From Neobacillus driksii (GTDB lineage: Bacteria > Bacillota > Bacilli > Bacillales > Cytobacillaceae), in assembly GCF_013409995.1 (NCBI RefSeq), contig NZ_JACCBX010000004.1, positions 248,001-312,000 on the forward strand: a DNA stretch of 64,000 bases, in the 5' to 3' direction. This document shows positions 32,347 to 40,606 of the stretch, one piece after another. The stretch's first letter is position 1. Each line of letters starts with the position of its first letter. Made by a program: the position numbers and the translations under genes. Under the pieces are notes generated by a model. That model was not told the origin of the DNA. It saw only the letters and a program-made list of their open reading frames with translations, and did not search any database.

Positions 32347-34635
32347 ATGAAAATTGCTATGCACCAAAATCAAAGAATTGTTCTTGACCAATTAGGAAGA
32401 GAACAATATCAACTCCTATATATGCATGGAAAAAATGGTGAATTATCCTGTCCTGTTTGCCACGAAAAAGTCCGGTTATTTCTCGGAATTAAGAAAGAGC
32501 CCTATTTTTATCATATAAAATCGCCCGAACATAAATGCCCAGAACCAGTTATTGAAGAAGAATTGGAACCAGTCATTGTAGAACGGAATGGGTTTCGTAT
32601 CCCCCAAGGAAGAACGATTATTGAAACTACAAGAAATACAAGCTTATACCGTCCATCCAAAACTATAGAATGCTCCCTTCCATTTAAAAGAACTGAAGGT
32701 GTAAATCATCTTGCTAATGACACCTATTTAAGAGAACTGGCAGCAAACGGAGTTATACTTGATAAAAGTCAAGCAGCAGCTGTCGTCGAAACACAAGGAG
32801 CATTATTAGTTCTTGCTGGTGCGGGGAGCGGCAAAACTAGAGTACTTACAGCACGTACTGCTTACATGCTGAATGTAAATAAAATTGATCCGCGTACCAT
32901 TTTACTCGTCACCTTTACCTCAAAAGCAGCGGGAGAAATGAAAACTCGTTTACTTGCCTATCCTCAGATTAAGAAGGACCAAATAGGAAAGCTGGTGACA
33001 GGCACCTTTCACAGTATTTTTTATCGTATTCTTATGTTCCATGAAGGAAACAATTGGTCATCAGATCGTCTGTTGAAGAAAGAATGGCAGCGCGATAAGA
33101 TCTTGAAAGAGGCTGGTAAGGCAATCGAACTGTCTGAAAAGGAATTTGCTTATGATTTAGCACTTCAGCAAATTGGATTCTGGAAGAATTCACTTCTTTT
33201 CCCTCATGAAGTGAAGCCGCTTACTGATTGGGAAGAAAAAGCTGCCTACCTATATAAGAAATATGAGGAATATAAAACACAAAAAGGTCTATTTGATTTT
33301 GACGACATGTTGATTGGCTGCTATCAGCTGTTGAAAAGCTCCCCGTCTCTACTTGAACTCTACCAAAATCGCTTTCAGTATTTTTTGATTGATGAATTTC
33401 AGGATATCAATAAGGTTCAATATGAGCTGATAAAGCTGCTGTCAGACAAGCATAAAAACGTTTGTGCTGTTGGGGATGACGATCAGGCCATCTATTCCTT
33501 CCGAGGTAGTGACCCTAGTTATCTTTTAGAGTTTGAAAAAGACTTTCCTTATGCAAAGTTGGTTACACTAGAGCAAAACTACCGCTCATCACATGAAATT
33601 GTCTCTGCGGCAAATGAGATGATTGCGAAGAATAAGGTTCGAAGAGTAAAGAAAATGAAGGCACAATTTGAATCAAGTATGTCTCCCATCCTCTTTTTCC
33701 CTTTTGATGAGGAAGAAGAAGCAACGATGATTGTATCCGATATCCAAGAGAAGATTGTACAGGGAGCAAAACCATCTGAATTTGCTATTTTATATCGAAC
33801 AAATGCCGGTTCTCGTGCTGTATTTGAACGGTTGGCTAGTTCAAACCTGCCGTTTAAAATTGATTTGGATTCAGAGGCTTTTTATGAACGGCATATTGTG
33901 AGAAGCGTTCTTTCTTTTCTAAAGATAAGCTTAGATGAAGATGACCATCAGGCATTATCTGCCATTTTACCGAGTCTTTTTTTGAGTCAAACGGTGCTTA
34001 AAGATATAAAAGCTGAAAGCATACTGCAAGATTGTACCTATCTAGAAGCCCTTTCTCATTTAAAAACAAAGCATGCTTTTCAAGAAAAGAAATTAAAAAA
34101 AGCAGTACAGCTCATTCGCTCATTGAAATTTGGGTCCCCATTAAAGTCGATTGAAACGATTGAAAAAGACCTGGGTTACCTTGATTTTTTGAAAAAACGC
34201 GGCACTGAATCGAATCAGCAAGATAAAGGTTCTGATGATTTAAAAGATCTAAAAGTTGCAGCCAAATGCTTTACCAGTATTCAAGCTTTCTTGTTTCATG
34301 CTGAACATATGACGGCAATGAACAAGGAGATTAAAAATTTAAGCAAGCATTTTCCCGATGCTATTAGTCTAAGTACTATCCACCGGGCTAAGGGATTAGA
34401 ATATAAAAATGTATATGTCATAGGAGCAGTAGATGGCAGTCTACCGCATGATTACGCATTGGATGGTTTAAGAAATGGTGACTTTGCAGCAATTGAAGAA
34501 GAAAGAAGACTTTTTTATGTGGCGATGACACGTGCTAAGCATGAGCTTCTTATGTCTGTTCCCCAAAATCGAAGAGGCAAAAAAGCGAATCCTTCACGGT
34601 TTTTATCACCTCTAATGAAGCGTAAGAAAAAATAA
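32347..34635 (+). CDS. yjcD: UvrD/Rep-family ATP-dependent DNA helicase YjcD
   Basis: The 762-residue superfamily 1A helicase has the Q-motif area LDKSQAAAVVET, Walker A GAGSGKT (159-165), motif Ia TFTSKAAGEM, TGTFHSIF, Walker B-like FLIDEFQDIN, motif III VGDDDQAIYSFRG, motif IV LEQNYRS, motif V STIHRAKGLEYKNV and motif VI VAMTRAKHEL. N-terminal to the helicase is a zinc-ribbon-like module (Cys35, Cys38, His56, His62, Cys64) much like the start of CoiA at 51857. Length and layout match B. subtilis YjcD. Role: DNA repair or recombination, not specified. Confidence 0.93.
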   Translation: MKIAMHQNQRIVLDQLGREQYQLLYMHGKNGELSCPVCHEKVRLFLGIKKEPYFYHIKSPEHKCPEPVIEEELEPVIVERNGFRIPQGRTIIETTRNTSLYRPSKTIECSLPFKRTEGVNHLANDTYLRELAANGVILDKSQAAAVVETQGALLVLAGAGSGKTRVLTARTAYMLNVNKIDPRTILLVTFTSKAAGEMKTRLLAYPQIKKDQIGKLVTGTFHSIFYRILMFHEGNNWSSDRLLKKEWQRDKILKEAGKAIELSEKEFAYDLALQQIGFWKNSLLFPHEVKPLTDWEEKAAYLYKKYEEYKTQKGLFDFDDMLIGCYQLLKSSPSLLELYQNRFQYFLIDEFQDINKVQYELIKLLSDKHKNVCAVGDDDQAIYSFRGSDPSYLLEFEKDFPYAKLVTLEQNYRSSHEIVSAANEMIAKNKVRRVKKMKAQFESSMSPILFFPFDEEEEATMIVSDIQEKIVQGAKPSEFAILYRTNAGSRAVFERLASSNLPFKIDLDSEAFYERHIVRSVLSFLKISLDEDDHQALSAILPSLFLSQTVLKDIKAESILQDCTYLEALSHLKTKHAFQEKKLKKAVQLIRSLKFGSPLKSIETIEKDLGYLDFLKKRGTESNQQDKGSDDLKDLKVAAKCFTSIQAFLFHAEHMTAMNKEIKNLSKHFPDAISLSTIHRAKGLEYKNVYVIGAVDGSLPHDYALDGLRNGDFAAIEEERRLFYVAMTRAKHELLMSVPQNRRGKKANPSRFLSPLMKRKKK

Positions 34636-34636
34636 C

Positions 34637-34673
34637 AAAAAGACCTGTTTCCATCAAAGGAAAGAGGTCTTTT
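34637..34673 (+). terminator. Terminator of yjcD
   Basis: AAAGACCT-GTTTCC / GGAAAG-AGGTCTTTT stem-loop directly after the stop codon. Confidence 0.75.
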
Positions 34674-34711
34674 ACTTCATTTTTCGTGTGATTTTTCCAA
34701 ATATTGTCTAA

Positions 34712-34816
34712 ATGTACAAAACCCCCGAAAAAGTGTACAAAACTCCGTGAAAAGTGTACATAACCCACTGAAAAGTGTTCAAATCCTCATGAAAAATGTT
34801 CAAAGCTTTTTGCAGC
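34712..34816. repeat. Five tandem 21-bp units
   Basis: Five head-to-tail units of exactly 21 bp start at 34712, 34733, 34754, 34775 and 34796. Each begins RTGTWCA and the first four end GAAAA. A partial ATGTTC occurs once more at about 34823. The array lies between convergent yjcD and spoVIF. The apparent minus-strand frame across it is a by-product of the period (7 codons) and is cut by a stop. Confidence 0.8.
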
Positions 34817-34850
34817 TCTAAAATGTTCACGACATTCTTTCTAGAATCAC

Positions 34851-35105
34851 TTATTTCTTATTAATCATTTTGGAAATCGTATTAAAATCTAGCTGTTTTC
34901 CATCGTTAACAATGGACTGCACAATTTTATCTTCTGTTGCTTTATCTACTGGTTTGTTGGCAATTTGTGAAACACGGCGAATCACATTACGAACCGTTTT
35001 TTCATCTTTAAAGTTTGCATTTTGTAAGGAATTCGCTAAATCAAAAATATCCTTCATATTTACGCCAGTTTTCTTTTCAACATTTTTAAAAAAACCATTA
35101 TCCAT
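34851..35105 (-). CDS. spoVIF: Stage VI sporulation protein F
   Basis: The 84-residue protein reads MDNGFFKNVEKKTGVNMKDIFDLANSLQNANFKDEKTVRNVIRRVSQIANKPVDKATEDKIV, which fits SpoVIF (YjcC) as I know it. In B. subtilis SpoVIF is a late mother-cell protein that stabilises GerR and promotes coat assembly. The start is taken at MDNGFF by family resemblance; a GTG four codons earlier overlaps the ribosome-site region. Other spore genes follow, consistent with the B. subtilis neighbourhood. Confidence 0.88.
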   Translation of the reverse strand: MDNGFFKNVEKKTGVNMKDIFDLANSLQNANFKDEKTVRNVIRRVSQIANKPVDKATEDKIVQSIVNDGKQLDFNTISKMINKK

Positions 35106-35175
35106 GGTAAAAATCACGCTCCTTCATAGGCTACTGATAGTGTATGAAGGAAGGGTAAAAACGTGAAAAAAATGA

Positions 35176-35216
35176 AAAAAAGAAAAGGCTGGCCTACTTA
35201 TATGGCCAACCTTTTC
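35176..35216 (-). terminator. Terminator of the YjcZ-like gene
   Basis: AAAAGG-TGGCC / GGCCA-CCTTTT stem with a T-rich tail on the minus strand. Confidence 0.75.
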
Positions 35217-35240
35217 TTTGCCGCACGTTTATGCAGTTTT

Positions 35241-35357
35241 TTAATAAAAGCTTGCACCGACGATGATTAAAAGAATGAATAATACGACGATTAAAACAAA
35301 AGTTGAACCGCCGCCATATCCACCGCCGTAGCCACAGCCGCCATATCCATAGAACAT
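35241..35357 (-). CDS. YjcZ-family tiny sporulation membrane protein
   Basis: The 38-residue protein is [17 protein letters not shown], followed by [21 protein letters not shown]. This Gly/Tyr-rich head and single transmembrane helix define the YjcZ/YrkL-like family of small Bacillus spore proteins. ATG 35357 is preceded by GAGGTG. The leader contains a long inverted repeat ending at the ribosome site, and the gene has its own terminator. Confidence 0.85.
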   Translation of the reverse strand: MFYGYGGCGYGGGYGGGSTFVLIVVLFILLIIVGASFY

Positions 35358-35369
35358 ATAGTGTCACCT

Positions 35370-35415
35370 CACTTTGTAGTCTCATTTATAACATATGAGA
35401 TATAGCTACAAAGTG
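35370..35415 (-). promoter_or_regulatory. Leader stem-loop abutting the ribosome site of the YjcZ-like gene
   Basis: CACTTTGTAG and CTACAAAGTG (35370-35379, 35406-35415) form a perfect 10-bp outer stem with an inner ATGAG/CTCAT stem. The 3' end of the hairpin touches the GAGGTG ribosome site, so in the mRNA it could stabilise the transcript or control translation. Confidence 0.5.
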
Positions 35416-35453
35416 TACTGGGCGCTTCTCTAAAGACAACCTATAAAAATTTT

Positions 35454-35810
35454 TTAACCTTTGGGCTTAAAGATTAACGCGCCGATAAATCCAAAAATAA
35501 TCGCCGCTGAAATTCCAGAACTGGTTACTTGGAACATGCCAGTCAATACTCCAATTAGACCATGCTTTTCTGCATCCTGCAGTGCACCGTGCACCAATGA
35601 GTTACCAAAGCTTGTTATTGGAATGGTGGCACCTGCACCAGCAAAGTTAATAAGCGGCTCATAGAGACCAAAACCATCTAAAACAGCTCCTATTACGACG
35701 AGTAGGCTTAGGGTATGCCCTGGCGTAAGCTTTGCCACATCAAATAACAGCTGTCCGATAACACATATAATTCCGCCAACCACGAATGCCCAAAAATACA
35801 TCGCTAACAT
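35454..35810 (-). CDS. spoVAE: Stage V sporulation protein AE (SpoVAEb type)
   Basis: The 118-residue membrane protein starts [66 protein letters not shown], the SpoVAEb pattern. It is homologous to SpoVAC: both carry the GxGLY..L..FAGAG..(V/I)P(I/V)T.FGN motif. SpoVA proteins form the channel that moves dipicolinic acid into the forespore. It is the last gene of the set, 5 nt after spoVAD. Confidence 0.93.
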   Translation of the reverse strand: MLAMYFWAFVVGGIICVIGQLLFDVAKLTPGHTLSLLVVIGAVLDGFGLYEPLINFAGAGATIPITSFGNSLVHGALQDAEKHGLIGVLTGMFQVTSSGISAAIIFGFIGALIFKPKG

Positions 35811-35815
35811 AGGAA

Positions 35816-36841
35816 TTACCCTCCCACTTCATTCATTTCAATGCTCACCGCATGTGCAATACATGGTATCGATTCTTTTTGCTGAAAACTAAGCGGCGAT
35901 AACAATGCACCAGTTGCAACCACTAATATTCGCTTATATACTCCCTTTTTCATTTGATTTAACAAATGACCATATAACACAACAGCTGAGCAACCCGCAC
36001 CACTCGCCCCAGATTGAACAGGCTGGTCATCTTTATATAGTAATAGTCCACAATCTTGAAATTGGTTCCGTTCTATATTAAGACCGCTTTTCGTCAGTAA
36101 TTCGAAGGTTGTTTCCTGTCCAATTCTTCCTAAATCACCGGTAATAATCAAATCATAGTAGGAAGGATCTAGTTCCATATCTCGAAAATGTGCCATAATG
36201 GTATCTGCAGCTGCAGGTGCCATAGCACCGCCCATATTAAAAGGATCAGACAATCCCATGTCAATGACTTTCCCAATTGTTGCAGATGAGGTAACGGGGT
36301 GTTGTTGTCCAGGGACATTCTCAGTTACCAAACCTACCCCTGCACCTGTAACCGTCCATTGTGCAGTAGGAGGCTTCTGTCCACCATATTCAGTTGGATA
36401 GCGGAATTGTTTTTCAGTTGCCGCATTATGGCTTGAGGCTCCTGTTAACACATTGCGTGCGCCTTTGTAATTAACAACAAAAGATGCTAACGCTAAGCCT
36501 TCCATTGATGTTGAGCAAGCACCAAACAGTCCGAAATAAGGGATTTGTACAGTCCTCGCTGCAAAGCTGGATGGAGTAATTTGGTTAATTAGATCCCCAG
36601 CAAATAAAAATTCAATTTGCTCTTTATCCATTCCTGCTTTTTCTAATGTCGTGGTTATCGCCTCTTCAAGTAATACTTTCTGTGCTTTTTCGTAAGAATC
36701 CATTCCCATCCATAGGTCTTCATGCAAAGTGTCAAAGTCGTCTGCTAAGTTGCCATTTGCCTCAAAGGGTCCGCCGGAGACACCCGTTGCTAAGATCATT
36801 GGTCTGTTTTCAAAGACCCAAGATTGTTGCCCTTTTAACAA
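35816..36841 (-). CDS. spoVAD: Stage V sporulation protein AD
   Basis: The 341-residue thiolase-fold protein binds dipicolinic acid in the SpoVA channel. Features are [45 protein letters not shown] (the thiolase-like Cys), and the C-terminal [20 protein letters not shown]. It starts at TTG immediately after the spoVAC stop, so translation is coupled. Confidence 0.95.
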   Translation of the reverse strand: MLKGQQSWVFENRPMILATGVSGGPFEANGNLADDFDTLHEDLWMGMDSYEKAQKVLLEEAITTTLEKAGMDKEQIEFLFAGDLINQITPSSFAARTVQIPYFGLFGACSTSMEGLALASFVVNYKGARNVLTGASSHNAATEKQFRYPTEYGGQKPPTAQWTVTGAGVGLVTENVPGQQHPVTSSATIGKVIDMGLSDPFNMGGAMAPAAADTIMAHFRDMELDPSYYDLIITGDLGRIGQETTFELLTKSGLNIERNQFQDCGLLLYKDDQPVQSGASGAGCSAVVLYGHLLNQMKKGVYKRILVVATGALLSPLSFQQKESIPCIAHAVSIEMNEVGG

Positions 36842-37318
36842 TTACAAAACCCCCCACATTCCTAATAGCGTTTTTATTAGTGCAACAACAAAAGCAGAGA
36901 AAACGCCGAAAAGAATAACCGAGCCTGCAAGTTTAAACATATTTCCCCCAACACCTAATACGAAGCCTTCTGTTCGGTGCTCAATAGCGGCGGATATCAC
37001 AGCATTTCCAAAACCAGTTACAGGAACGGCACTCCCTGCACCGGCAAATTGTCCTAGACGATCATAAACACCAAATCCCGTTAGCAGCATTGATAAAAAT
37101 ACCATTGTTGCAACGGTTGGATTCCCGACACTTTGTTCAGTGAAGTCAAAGAAGTAAATATAAAAATAACTTATAGCTTGGCCAACAACACAAATTAAAC
37201 CGCCCACAAAAAATGCTTTAATACAATTTTTTAAGACTGGTCGTTTCAATTCATGTTTTTGTTGAAGCTGCTGATACTTTTGCTGCTGAGGCGTCATTTT
37301 TTTCTGTTTGCTCGCCAT
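36842..37318 (-). CDS. spoVAC: Stage V sporulation protein AC
   Basis: The 158-residue membrane protein has a basic N-terminus (KQKKMTPQQQKYQQLQQKHELKRPVLKN), then hydrophobic helices with GFGVYDRLGQFAGAGSAVPVTGFGNAV, the SpoVAC hallmark. SpoVAC forms a mechanosensitive membrane pore for dipicolinic acid. It lies between a YhcN-type lipoprotein gene and spoVAD; spoVAA, AB and AF are absent. Confidence 0.95.
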   Translation of the reverse strand: MASKQKKMTPQQQKYQQLQQKHELKRPVLKNCIKAFFVGGLICVVGQAISYFYIYFFDFTEQSVGNPTVATMVFLSMLLTGFGVYDRLGQFAGAGSAVPVTGFGNAVISAAIEHRTEGFVLGVGGNMFKLAGSVILFGVFSAFVVALIKTLLGMWGVL

Positions 37319-37336
37319 TTGCTGTCCATCCCTTCC

Positions 37337-37804
37337 TTACTTCATATCTGATGTCATTTTTACGATTTCGTTTAACCGTTTTTCAGCCTGCTTATCCGAT
37401 AAGTTACCATTATCTTTTCTTTCAACGAGCCTTACTGCCTCTAGAAAGATCTTATAGTCACTTGAAACTGTGAATTGTTCCTTTGGGTATTTCTCTTCCA
37501 GCTTTTTGGTTAAGTCCTTTTCAATTTGCTTCATTCTAAAACGCTGCATATGCTTCACTTTATAGACAACAAGTGTTGCCTCTTTCCCCTTCACTACAGC
37601 CACATCATAAATCTCATCAATACTCTCGACTTCCCGCTCAATTTTTTCAACGTTATCCTGGCCATAATTTTTCTTGGTAACAGTCGGGTTAGGATTGGTC
37701 GTTTTAATGAGAGCCATTTGGCTTTCTTTTTCAGCTTGTCCCTGACTACAGGAGACTAATAATGTTATGCATATACTCAAAAACACTCGAATTATGTAGA
37801 CCAT
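37337..37804 (-). CDS. YhcN/YlaJ-family sporulation lipoprotein
   Basis: The 155-residue lipoprotein has an N-terminal signal with lipobox LVSC (Cys about residue 19), then the YhcN/YlaJ domain (VEKIEREVESIDEIYDVAVVKGKEATLVVYKVKHMQRFRMKQIEKDLTKKLEEKYP). YhcN proteins sit in the forespore inner membrane. Its place as first gene of a spoVAC-AD-AEb set reproduces the core of the spoVA2-type operon. RBS GGGAAGGGAAAG supports the start. Confidence 0.87.
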   Translation of the reverse strand: MVYIIRVFLSICITLLVSCSQGQAEKESQMALIKTTNPNPTVTKKNYGQDNVEKIEREVESIDEIYDVAVVKGKEATLVVYKVKHMQRFRMKQIEKDLTKKLEEKYPKEQFTVSSDYKIFLEAVRLVERKDNGNLSDKQAEKRLNEIVKMTSDMK

Positions 37805-37917
37805 TTCTTTCCCTTCCCTTTTTCAAATTATTGAAATCACTACATTGTAGTTTTTTCGAGTTTAACGGAAATTATGTGGCAAGGTTAGGACAACTTTTTT
37901 ATTTGTTACTTTTGAGC

Positions 37918-37950
37918 AAAAAAAAACTGCCGTCAAAAAACAGGCAGTTT
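37918..37950 (-). terminator. Terminator of the 33-codon gene
   Basis: AAACTGCC / GGCAGTTT stem, followed on the minus strand by a run of T. Confidence 0.8.
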
Positions 37951-37955
37951 ACCGA

Positions 37956-38057
37956 TTATCTTTGAGTTTTTTTGCCGCAGCCACAGCCTTTTTTCTTAGT
38001 AGTTTTTTTTGTTTGAGATTTTTTCGTTGTTTGCGTTTTCTTATTTTCTATGTTCAC
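37956..38057 (-). CDS. Tiny basic Lys/Thr-rich protein with a CGCG tail
   Basis: The 33 residues, with KKTQTTKKSQTKKTTKKK followed by GCGCGKKTQR, are very basic, with two cysteines near the end (GCGCG). Initiation is at GTG 38057, 9 nt after a GGAG site, and a strong terminator lies just downstream, so it looks like a real gene below normal length cut-offs. I do not know a family. Its position among spore genes suggests a spore-associated, possibly nucleic-acid- or coat-binding peptide (inference). Confidence 0.55.
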   Translation of the reverse strand: MNIENKKTQTTKKSQTKKTTKKKGCGCGKKTQR

Positions 38058-38142
38058 TTTCCACCACTCCTATACTTAGTCCTACTGTTAAGATATGAAA
38101 GTAGTCAAGAACTTGTCTCGGGCGGACAACTATTTTAGCTTA

Positions 38143-38493
38143 TTAAATCCAAAGTTGAACAATGGATTCTAGGATTGCAGCTAAACCCGCCACAGCAAAC
38201 ACTAGGATAATTGGAACGAAAACAAAAGGTAATAAAAGGTATCCAATGACCATTGCCGCTGAAACCCAAACTCCTGTACACCAATAACAACTAAGCAGCT
38301 CCCCAATAAATTTTTTTATTGGCGTTGCCTTTGGAAGGTAATATACCTCCATTGTCCCGTCTTCATTTTCTTCTTCAATCTCATCAAAGAACGGATCACG
38401 GAGAAACTCTGTGATTTTATCAAATACAATGAGCCTTGTTAATCTAAACGAGGCCAATGCCAATAGAGTAAAACTTAAAAGATCAATGTTCAT
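38143..38493 (-). CDS. DUF1360 sporulation membrane protein (YjcA-like)
   Basis: The 116-residue protein has an N-terminal hydrophobic helix (LLSFTLLALASFRLTRLIVFDKI), an acidic cytoplasmic loop, and the motif IGELLSCYWCTGVWVSA followed by two membrane helices. The CxxC in SCYWCTG is typical of DUF1360. B. subtilis YjcA, a sporulation protein from the same neighbourhood, belongs to this family as I recall. The ATG at 38493 follows AAAGGACGG. Confidence 0.75.
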   Translation of the reverse strand: MNIDLLSFTLLALASFRLTRLIVFDKITEFLRDPFFDEIEEENEDGTMEVYYLPKATPIKKFIGELLSCYWCTGVWVSAAMVIGYLLLPFVFVPIILVFAVAGLAAILESIVQLWI

Positions 38494-38620
38494 TTCTACC
38501 GTCCTTTCCGTATAATTGGCCTAATTTTCATCAAAAAGGCGTTTGTCCGTTACCCAATTAGTCCTGCTTAAATATCTTAGTAATGTAAGATAAACATCAC
38601 GGATTAAGGAGGAGTAATTA

Positions 38621-39133
38621 ATGGGTTGTGGCAGAAATAGTGACTCTCGCAGTAATAATGGTTGTGTCTGCGATGTAGTACGTGCAATTAAAGATATCCA
38701 GGATAATGCTGTATTAGATGATGAGTGCGTAGATTGCCCAAGTTGTTTCTTGGAACCACTTGGTTCATTAGTGTCACCGGCAAGGAGAGATCGTGCAGAT
38801 ACTCGTGTTTTTGTATTAAAAAACGCTGATGGCTCACCATTCCACGCGTTCTTTAGCGGCGAAGACAATGCTTGCGTATCAATCTTCTTCCGCGTGGAAG
38901 ATATATTTGATAACTGTTGTGCAACACTTCGTGTCCTCATTCCAGGACGCAGCGACAACGGAGGATTTGTGCCGGTTAATCTCGTAGCTGGCGGAGACCG
39001 ATGCTGTATTAACCTTGAAAGAGTCTGTCAGGTTAATCGCTTCAGAGCAAGCAATGACTGTATTACAGTTGATTTAAATTGTTTCTGTGCAATACAGTGT
39101 ATTGCAGATGTCGATCTTGGTCTTTGTGACTAA
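38621..39133 (+). CDS. CotY/CotZ-family cysteine-rich spore crust protein
   Basis: The 170-residue protein carries about 15 cysteines with the family pattern CVCDVVRAIKDIQD, CPSCFLEPL, TRVFVLKNADGSPFHAFF, FRVEDIFDNCCATLRVL, and DCITVDLNCFCAIQCIADVDL. These are signatures of CotY/CotZ and ExsY, which self-assemble into the outermost spore layer. ATG 38621 follows AAGGAGGAG. Which of cotY or cotZ it corresponds to cannot be decided. A terminator follows. Confidence 0.92.
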   Translation: MGCGRNSDSRSNNGCVCDVVRAIKDIQDNAVLDDECVDCPSCFLEPLGSLVSPARRDRADTRVFVLKNADGSPFHAFFSGEDNACVSIFFRVEDIFDNCCATLRVLIPGRSDNGGFVPVNLVAGGDRCCINLERVCQVNRFRASNDCITVDLNCFCAIQCIADVDLGLCD

Positions 39134-39150
39134 TGCTTGGTAATAAAATG

Positions 39151-39181
39151 AGCCAGTCGATTAATCCGGCTGGCTTTTTTT
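39151..39181 (+). terminator. Terminator of the CotY/CotZ-type gene
   Basis: AGCCAG / CTGGCT stem extended by wobble pairs, then a run of seven T. Confidence 0.8.
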
Positions 39182-39183
39182 GT

Positions 39184-39681
39184 TTATCGCTTTATTCCTA
39201 TCAACATAACATCTTTTAAACTCTTAAAAGGTATCGTTTCAGTTGTTTGATTTGGAAATCGAATGGTTACATCTTGTTCGTTGTACTCGACTAAATAGCC
39301 CTGGTAATTCTTTTCTTCGGTATAAAAAACACATGGAACAGGTGGTAATGCTTTAGGGAAATTGTCCAGGTATTCTAAACGCTCCATAAGATTCATTTCC
39401 TTAAAGCCTTTTACGCGGTTAAATGCACGTTGTTTTTCTTGATTACTTTTGGTTTTTTTCTCCTGCTTTACTTCTTTAACTTTAGACTCTTTAGGTAAAT
39501 CAGTCTTAGCCAATGAAACCTCAATGACTTTCTTGTTGTTTTCCTCCTCTAGCTGTGGTTCTTCCATCGGCAGTTGGACCTCCTGCCGGTTTGTAAAAAT
39601 TTCCTGCATGTTTTTTACAGGTGTATCTAAAAAAGTCTGTGAAACGTAAAGTAACGGTCCACGTTTTGTCTTTTTCTCCAT
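39184..39681 (-). CDS. cotO: CotO-type spore coat protein
   Basis: The 165-residue protein starts MEKKTKRGPLLYVSQTFLDTPVKNMQE, then a charged, low-complexity linker (residues 30-100). A conserved C-terminal domain follows: MNLMERLEYLDNFPKALPPVPCVFYTEEKNYQGYLVEYNEQDVTIRF. This matches the CotO (YjbX) layout, and cotO also borders fabI in B. subtilis. CotO is needed for outer coat morphogenesis. The start is the ATG behind GGAGGTG; an upstream ATG overlaps that site. Confidence 0.83.
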   Translation of the reverse strand: MEKKTKRGPLLYVSQTFLDTPVKNMQEIFTNRQEVQLPMEEPQLEEENNKKVIEVSLAKTDLPKESKVKEVKQEKKTKSNQEKQRAFNRVKGFKEMNLMERLEYLDNFPKALPPVPCVFYTEEKNYQGYLVEYNEQDVTIRFPNQTTETIPFKSLKDVMLIGIKR

Positions 39682-39761
39682 CCAATTCACCTCCATTTAC
39701 CTACCCCTACACTCTATATGTATGCAATTTGCCTATACTCGTTCTTAAAAAAATCGATATA

Positions 39762-39789
39762 AAAAGCCCGCTAATAAATTTTAGCGGGC
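39762..39789 (-). terminator. Terminator of fabI
   Basis: Perfect 9-bp stem GCCCGCTAA / TTAGCGGGC, then TTTTTATAT on the minus strand. Confidence 0.85.
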
Positions 39790-39797
39790 ATGACAAT

Positions 39798-40568
39798 TTA
39801 TAAAATATGAAATCCTGAATCGACGTGAATATTTTCTCCTGTAATACCCCGAGACAGATTGCTGAATAGGAAAAGTGCAGTATCACCGACTTCTTCTGGC
39901 GTTGTAGCTCTACGTAAAGGTGCTTTTTCTTCAATCACCTTTGTAATCTGATTAAAATCACTAATACCTTTTGCTGATAGAGTTCTAATTGGACCAGCTG
40001 AGATTGAATTGACACGAATCCCTTGCTTGCCTAGGTCTTCAGCCAAATAACGAACGCTTGCGTCCAAGGAAGCCTTCGCAACACCCATGACATTATAATT
40101 CGGTATGACTCGTTCCCCGCCTAAATAAGTTAGAGTGACAATACTTCCGCCTTCGGTCATTAATCCTCTAGCCTCTTTTGCCACAGCTGTTAAAGAGTAA
40201 GAACTAATATTATGCGCCAACAAAAAGCCTTCTCTTGTTGTGTTCAAATATTCTCCGCTTAATTCTTCTTTATTTGCAAATGCAATACAGTGTGCAACAC
40301 CATGGATGGTACCTACAGCTTCCTTGATTTCAGTAAAGCATTTCGCTACTTCCTCATCCTTTGTTACATCACACGGCAGCACAAGGGTACCTTCTGCTTC
40401 CAAGGACTCCGCCAATTCTCTAACACTGCTTTCAAGTCTTTCACCTGCATATGTGAAAATTAACCGTGCTCCTGCATTGTTCAGCGAACGTGCAATTCCC
40501 CATGCAATACTACGTTTATTTGCAACACCCATTACTACATATGTTTTTCCTGCTAAAGAAAGATTCAT
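39798..40568 (-). CDS. fabI: Enoyl-ACP reductase (NADH)
   Basis: FabI performs the last reduction of fatty acid elongation. The 256-residue SDR-type protein has the FabI cofactor motif VMGVANKRSIAWGIA, the active-site pair Tyr/Lys in YNVMGVAKASLDASVRYLA, the flexible substrate loop GPIRTLSAKGISDF, and the C-terminal GENIHVDSGFHI. A FapR-type operator lies upstream, as in B. subtilis. Confidence 0.96.
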   Translation of the reverse strand: MNLSLAGKTYVVMGVANKRSIAWGIARSLNNAGARLIFTYAGERLESSVRELAESLEAEGTLVLPCDVTKDEEVAKCFTEIKEAVGTIHGVAHCIAFANKEELSGEYLNTTREGFLLAHNISSYSLTAVAKEARGLMTEGGSIVTLTYLGGERVIPNYNVMGVAKASLDASVRYLAEDLGKQGIRVNSISAGPIRTLSAKGISDFNQITKVIEEKAPLRRATTPEEVGDTALFLFSNLSRGITGENIHVDSGFHIL

Positions 40569-40606
40569 AAATGAACTAGTCCCCCTACTTAAACTTTTAT
40601 ATTAGT

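Noticed and set aside
32990-33015. Copy of the GGTGACAGGCACC motif seen at 13514
   Set aside because: It lies inside the conserved helicase motif (VTGTFHS) and is explained by coding sequence.
34550-34768. Minus-strand frame with repeated VHF motifs
   Set aside because: The repeats come from a 21-bp tandem array (7 codons per unit). The frame is interrupted by a stop within the array and runs antisense into the helicase gene.
38521-38958. 145-codon frame antisense to the CotY/CotZ-type gene
   Set aside because: It lies opposite a clear cysteine-rich coat gene that has a strong ribosome site; the antisense frame has no recognisable motifs.
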